A stretch of DNA of 36,115 nt, taken from the NCBI GenBank assembly GCA_003175935.1, contig PSRI01000063.1, forward strand, positions 1 to 36,115, read 5' to 3'. This stretch comes from Bacteroidota bacterium. Lineage in GTDB: Bacteria > Bacteroidota > Bacteroidia > Chitinophagales > Chitinophagaceae. Shown here in pieces: positions 34,747-36,115 of the stretch; the first letter of the stretch is position 1, and every line of letters starts with the position of its first letter. Under the pieces are notes generated by a model. The model had not been told where the DNA came from, searched no databases, and saw only the letters and a program-made list of their open reading frames with translations. The translations under genes were made by a program, and so were the position numbers.

Positions 34747-35435
34747 GACAAAAATGTATTAGTAGCTCGTGTTTATCTTATTGATCGTGAGTAATATCTT
34801 TTAGTTTCGTCAAATATGGTGCAGCTTTTAGGAACAGGCCATAATGACAGGGTTACAAAGGTAAGGATTGCCGTTCAGACCGGTTCCTTATTAAGAGCCG
34901 GGATTTTAAAACGATCCGACCCTATATCAAACAGATATATCTGCCTTCGGATATGTTGATCGATGTTATAGTTTTGTTTAATTTATACTTTTTTGTCAAA
35001 TCTCTGGCATTCACGTGGATTTCTCATAGACTAACTTTTAATAAAGACGAAAATCTTCATTGTTGTGAGGAGAATCAGGGTCCTGAGTTTTCCTTCAGAT
35101 ATGTTTTTTATGAAAATAAAGTCTTCAATTATTCATTCTCATAATTTATTTATGCTCAATTACTGATCTTTCCTGGTTATTAATGGCCTCTTCCTGTAAC
35201 TCTTAATGCTGCACGAAAGGGCGGGAAGGTTTTTGAATTTAAAAACATCAAATAATTATGATAAATATTGTTTGATGAATTCTCCAGGAAAAATTTAGCG
35301 GTATGGAATTTCAATACTGTTTCATTTGTTAACCATAATTAACCTCTTATTCTTTCGGGAGATTTTCTATCGATATAATTTAGCTTTCTGTTGCGCCTCT
35401 GCGTTCATTGGCGTCTCTGGGTGCAACCCTAACGA
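34747..35435. other. 689-bp intergenic region between divergent secA and receptor gene
   Basis: No convincing gene. A 63-codon frame (34953-35144) lacks family resemblance and a clear start signal. A 12-bp palindrome CAGATATATCTG lies at 34932-34943. A weak promoter-like pair, TTTG at 35325-35328 then 19 nt to TATTCTTT, lies about 80 bp before the receptor gene. A degenerate TTGCGCCTCTGCGT repeat (35392-35406) recalls the 12376/12496 family. The region must hold the secA and receptor promoters. Confidence 0.5.
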
Positions 35436-36115
35436 ATGATGATGAAGAAACTATTACTGCTTTTAGCACTGGCATTTGCTGCTTTGACTGGCTTCACACA
35501 AACTTCAAAAACTGTTCGCGGAAAAGTATTTGACAGCTCCCATGTAGCATTACCCCGGGCAACTGTAAAACTCCATATTGAAGGAGCTAAAGACACTCTT
35601 CAAACCATCACCAATAAAGAAGGCGGATTCAGTTTTGATATTTCGTCCGAAAATAAAATGTGGCTCCAGATTTCTTATGCAGGGCTGGAAACATTTCAAA
35701 AAAATTATACTCTCCAGGATCTGGGAACCGATTTAAACTTTGGATACATTACGCTCTATCCATTTGTGAAGACCCTGCAGGAAGTGGTTATTTCAGAACC
35801 ACCTATCCAGATAAAAGAAGATACGATTGATTATAAAGCCGATTCTTTTAAAGTGAAACCTAATTCCGTTGTTGAAGATCTGTTGAAAAAACTTCCGGGT
35901 GTGCAGGTTGACAAGAACGGAAATATTATGGCCCAGGGCAAACAGGTAACAAAAATAAAAGTGAATGGAAAGGACTTTTTTGGAAGTGATCCTAAAACTG
36001 CATCCAAAGAGTTACCAGCAGACATAGTTGATAAAGTTCAGGTAATAGACGATTATGGAGATATGTCGGCAGTATCAGGAATAAAAGATGGTGATCCCGA
36101 TAAAGTGATTAACCT
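35436..36115 (+). CDS. Outer-membrane beta-barrel receptor family protein, N-terminal part
   Basis: The gene runs off the right edge; I translated 226 codons by hand from the first of three consecutive ATGs. The signal peptide (MMMKKLLLLLALAFAALTGF, cleaved near TQT) is followed by a carboxypeptidase-regulatory-like domain (about 25-110, TVRGKVFDSSHVALPRATV). A plug-like region comes next (about 118-220, VEDLLKKLPGVQVDKNGNIM and VTKIKVNGKDFFGSDPKTAS). This order marks the large TonB-receptor-like OMP_b-brl_3 family of Bacteroidota; the barrel lies outside the window. No SusD-like or anti-sigma gene is visible upstream. Substrate unknown. Confidence 0.88.
   Translation, partial: MMMKKLLLLLALAFAALTGFTQTSKTVRGKVFDSSHVALPRATVKLHIEGAKDTLQTITNKEGGFSFDISSENKMWLQISYAGLETFQKNYTLQDLGTDLNFGYITLYPFVKTLQEVVISEPPIQIKEDTIDYKADSFKVKPNSVVEDLLKKLPGVQVDKNGNIMAQGKQVTKIKVNGKDFFGSDPKTASKELPADIVDKVQVIDDYGDMSAVSGIKDGDPDKVIN

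Noticed and set aside
34953-35144. 63-codon frame in the secA/receptor gap
   Set aside because: Hydrophobic start but no family, promoter or conserved pattern; probably chance in AT-rich DNA.

Overview
The window comes from a Bacteroidota chromosome, most likely a Chitinophagaceae-like bacterium (inferred by eye; no search was run). The supporting signs are an AT-rich genome, several exact matches to the Bacteroidota -7 promoter element TAnnTTTG, few convincing Shine-Dalgarno sites, a long SecA ending in a SEC-C zinc motif, an OMP_b-brl_3/carboxypeptidase-regulatory outer-membrane receptor, a MaeB-type malic enzyme fused to a phosphotransacetylase domain, and DUF2807-like and DUF4198 proteins. 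There are no tRNA or rRNA genes, transposases, prophage genes or CRISPR arrays that I can see.

Layout. 1-886: truncated circularly permuted ATP-grasp gene. 1187-3535: aspS followed by a small membrane-protein gene. 3664-5099: membrane-anchored MtfA-like peptidase convergent with a conserved membrane protein. 5176-11244: giant secreted alpha-2-macroglobulin. 11411-12307: sucD with its own terminator. 12636-18951: a compact leftward gene string with maeB, a lipoprotein, a kinase-like protein, MlaE-type permease, MlaF-type ATPase and a DUF4198 protein. 19074-22262: secreted M16 protease. 22325-23011: HigBA-type toxin-antitoxin pair whose toxin frame is broken at a slippery A-run. 23224-28371: GntR-controlled operon with two ABC exporters and several envelope proteins. 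28525-29004: stand-alone double Clp-N protein. 29010-34746: M20 amidohydrolase, then SPOR protein, deoC and secA in a leftward overlapping cluster. 35436-36115: start of a TonB-receptor-like outer-membrane protein.

Working together. The most coherent regulatory unit is the GntR operon. It has a TTTG-N19-TATCTTTG promoter followed at once by a perfect 10-bp inverted repeat. The regulator is the third gene, so autoregulation is likely. The divergent higBA locus has its own candidate promoter and a 10-bp inverted repeat in the same 200-bp intergenic region. The maeB-to-DUF4198 string puts a previously unnamed kinase-like protein directly in front of a lipid-transport (Mla/MCE) permease-ATPase pair.

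Non-coding structure. Three intergenic gaps (887-1186, 5100-5175, 12308-12635) carry the same small repeat families: a 7-bp tandem unit (AGTACCT/AGGTACT), GCGCAAAG-type repeats and AACCTTCAACA-type repeats. One gap also has an 18-bp perfect palindrome. The best candidates for something new are the possible -1 frameshift in higB, the kinase-like protein in the Mla operon, the envelope-sensing ABC operon and the extra C-terminal domain on the M16 protease.
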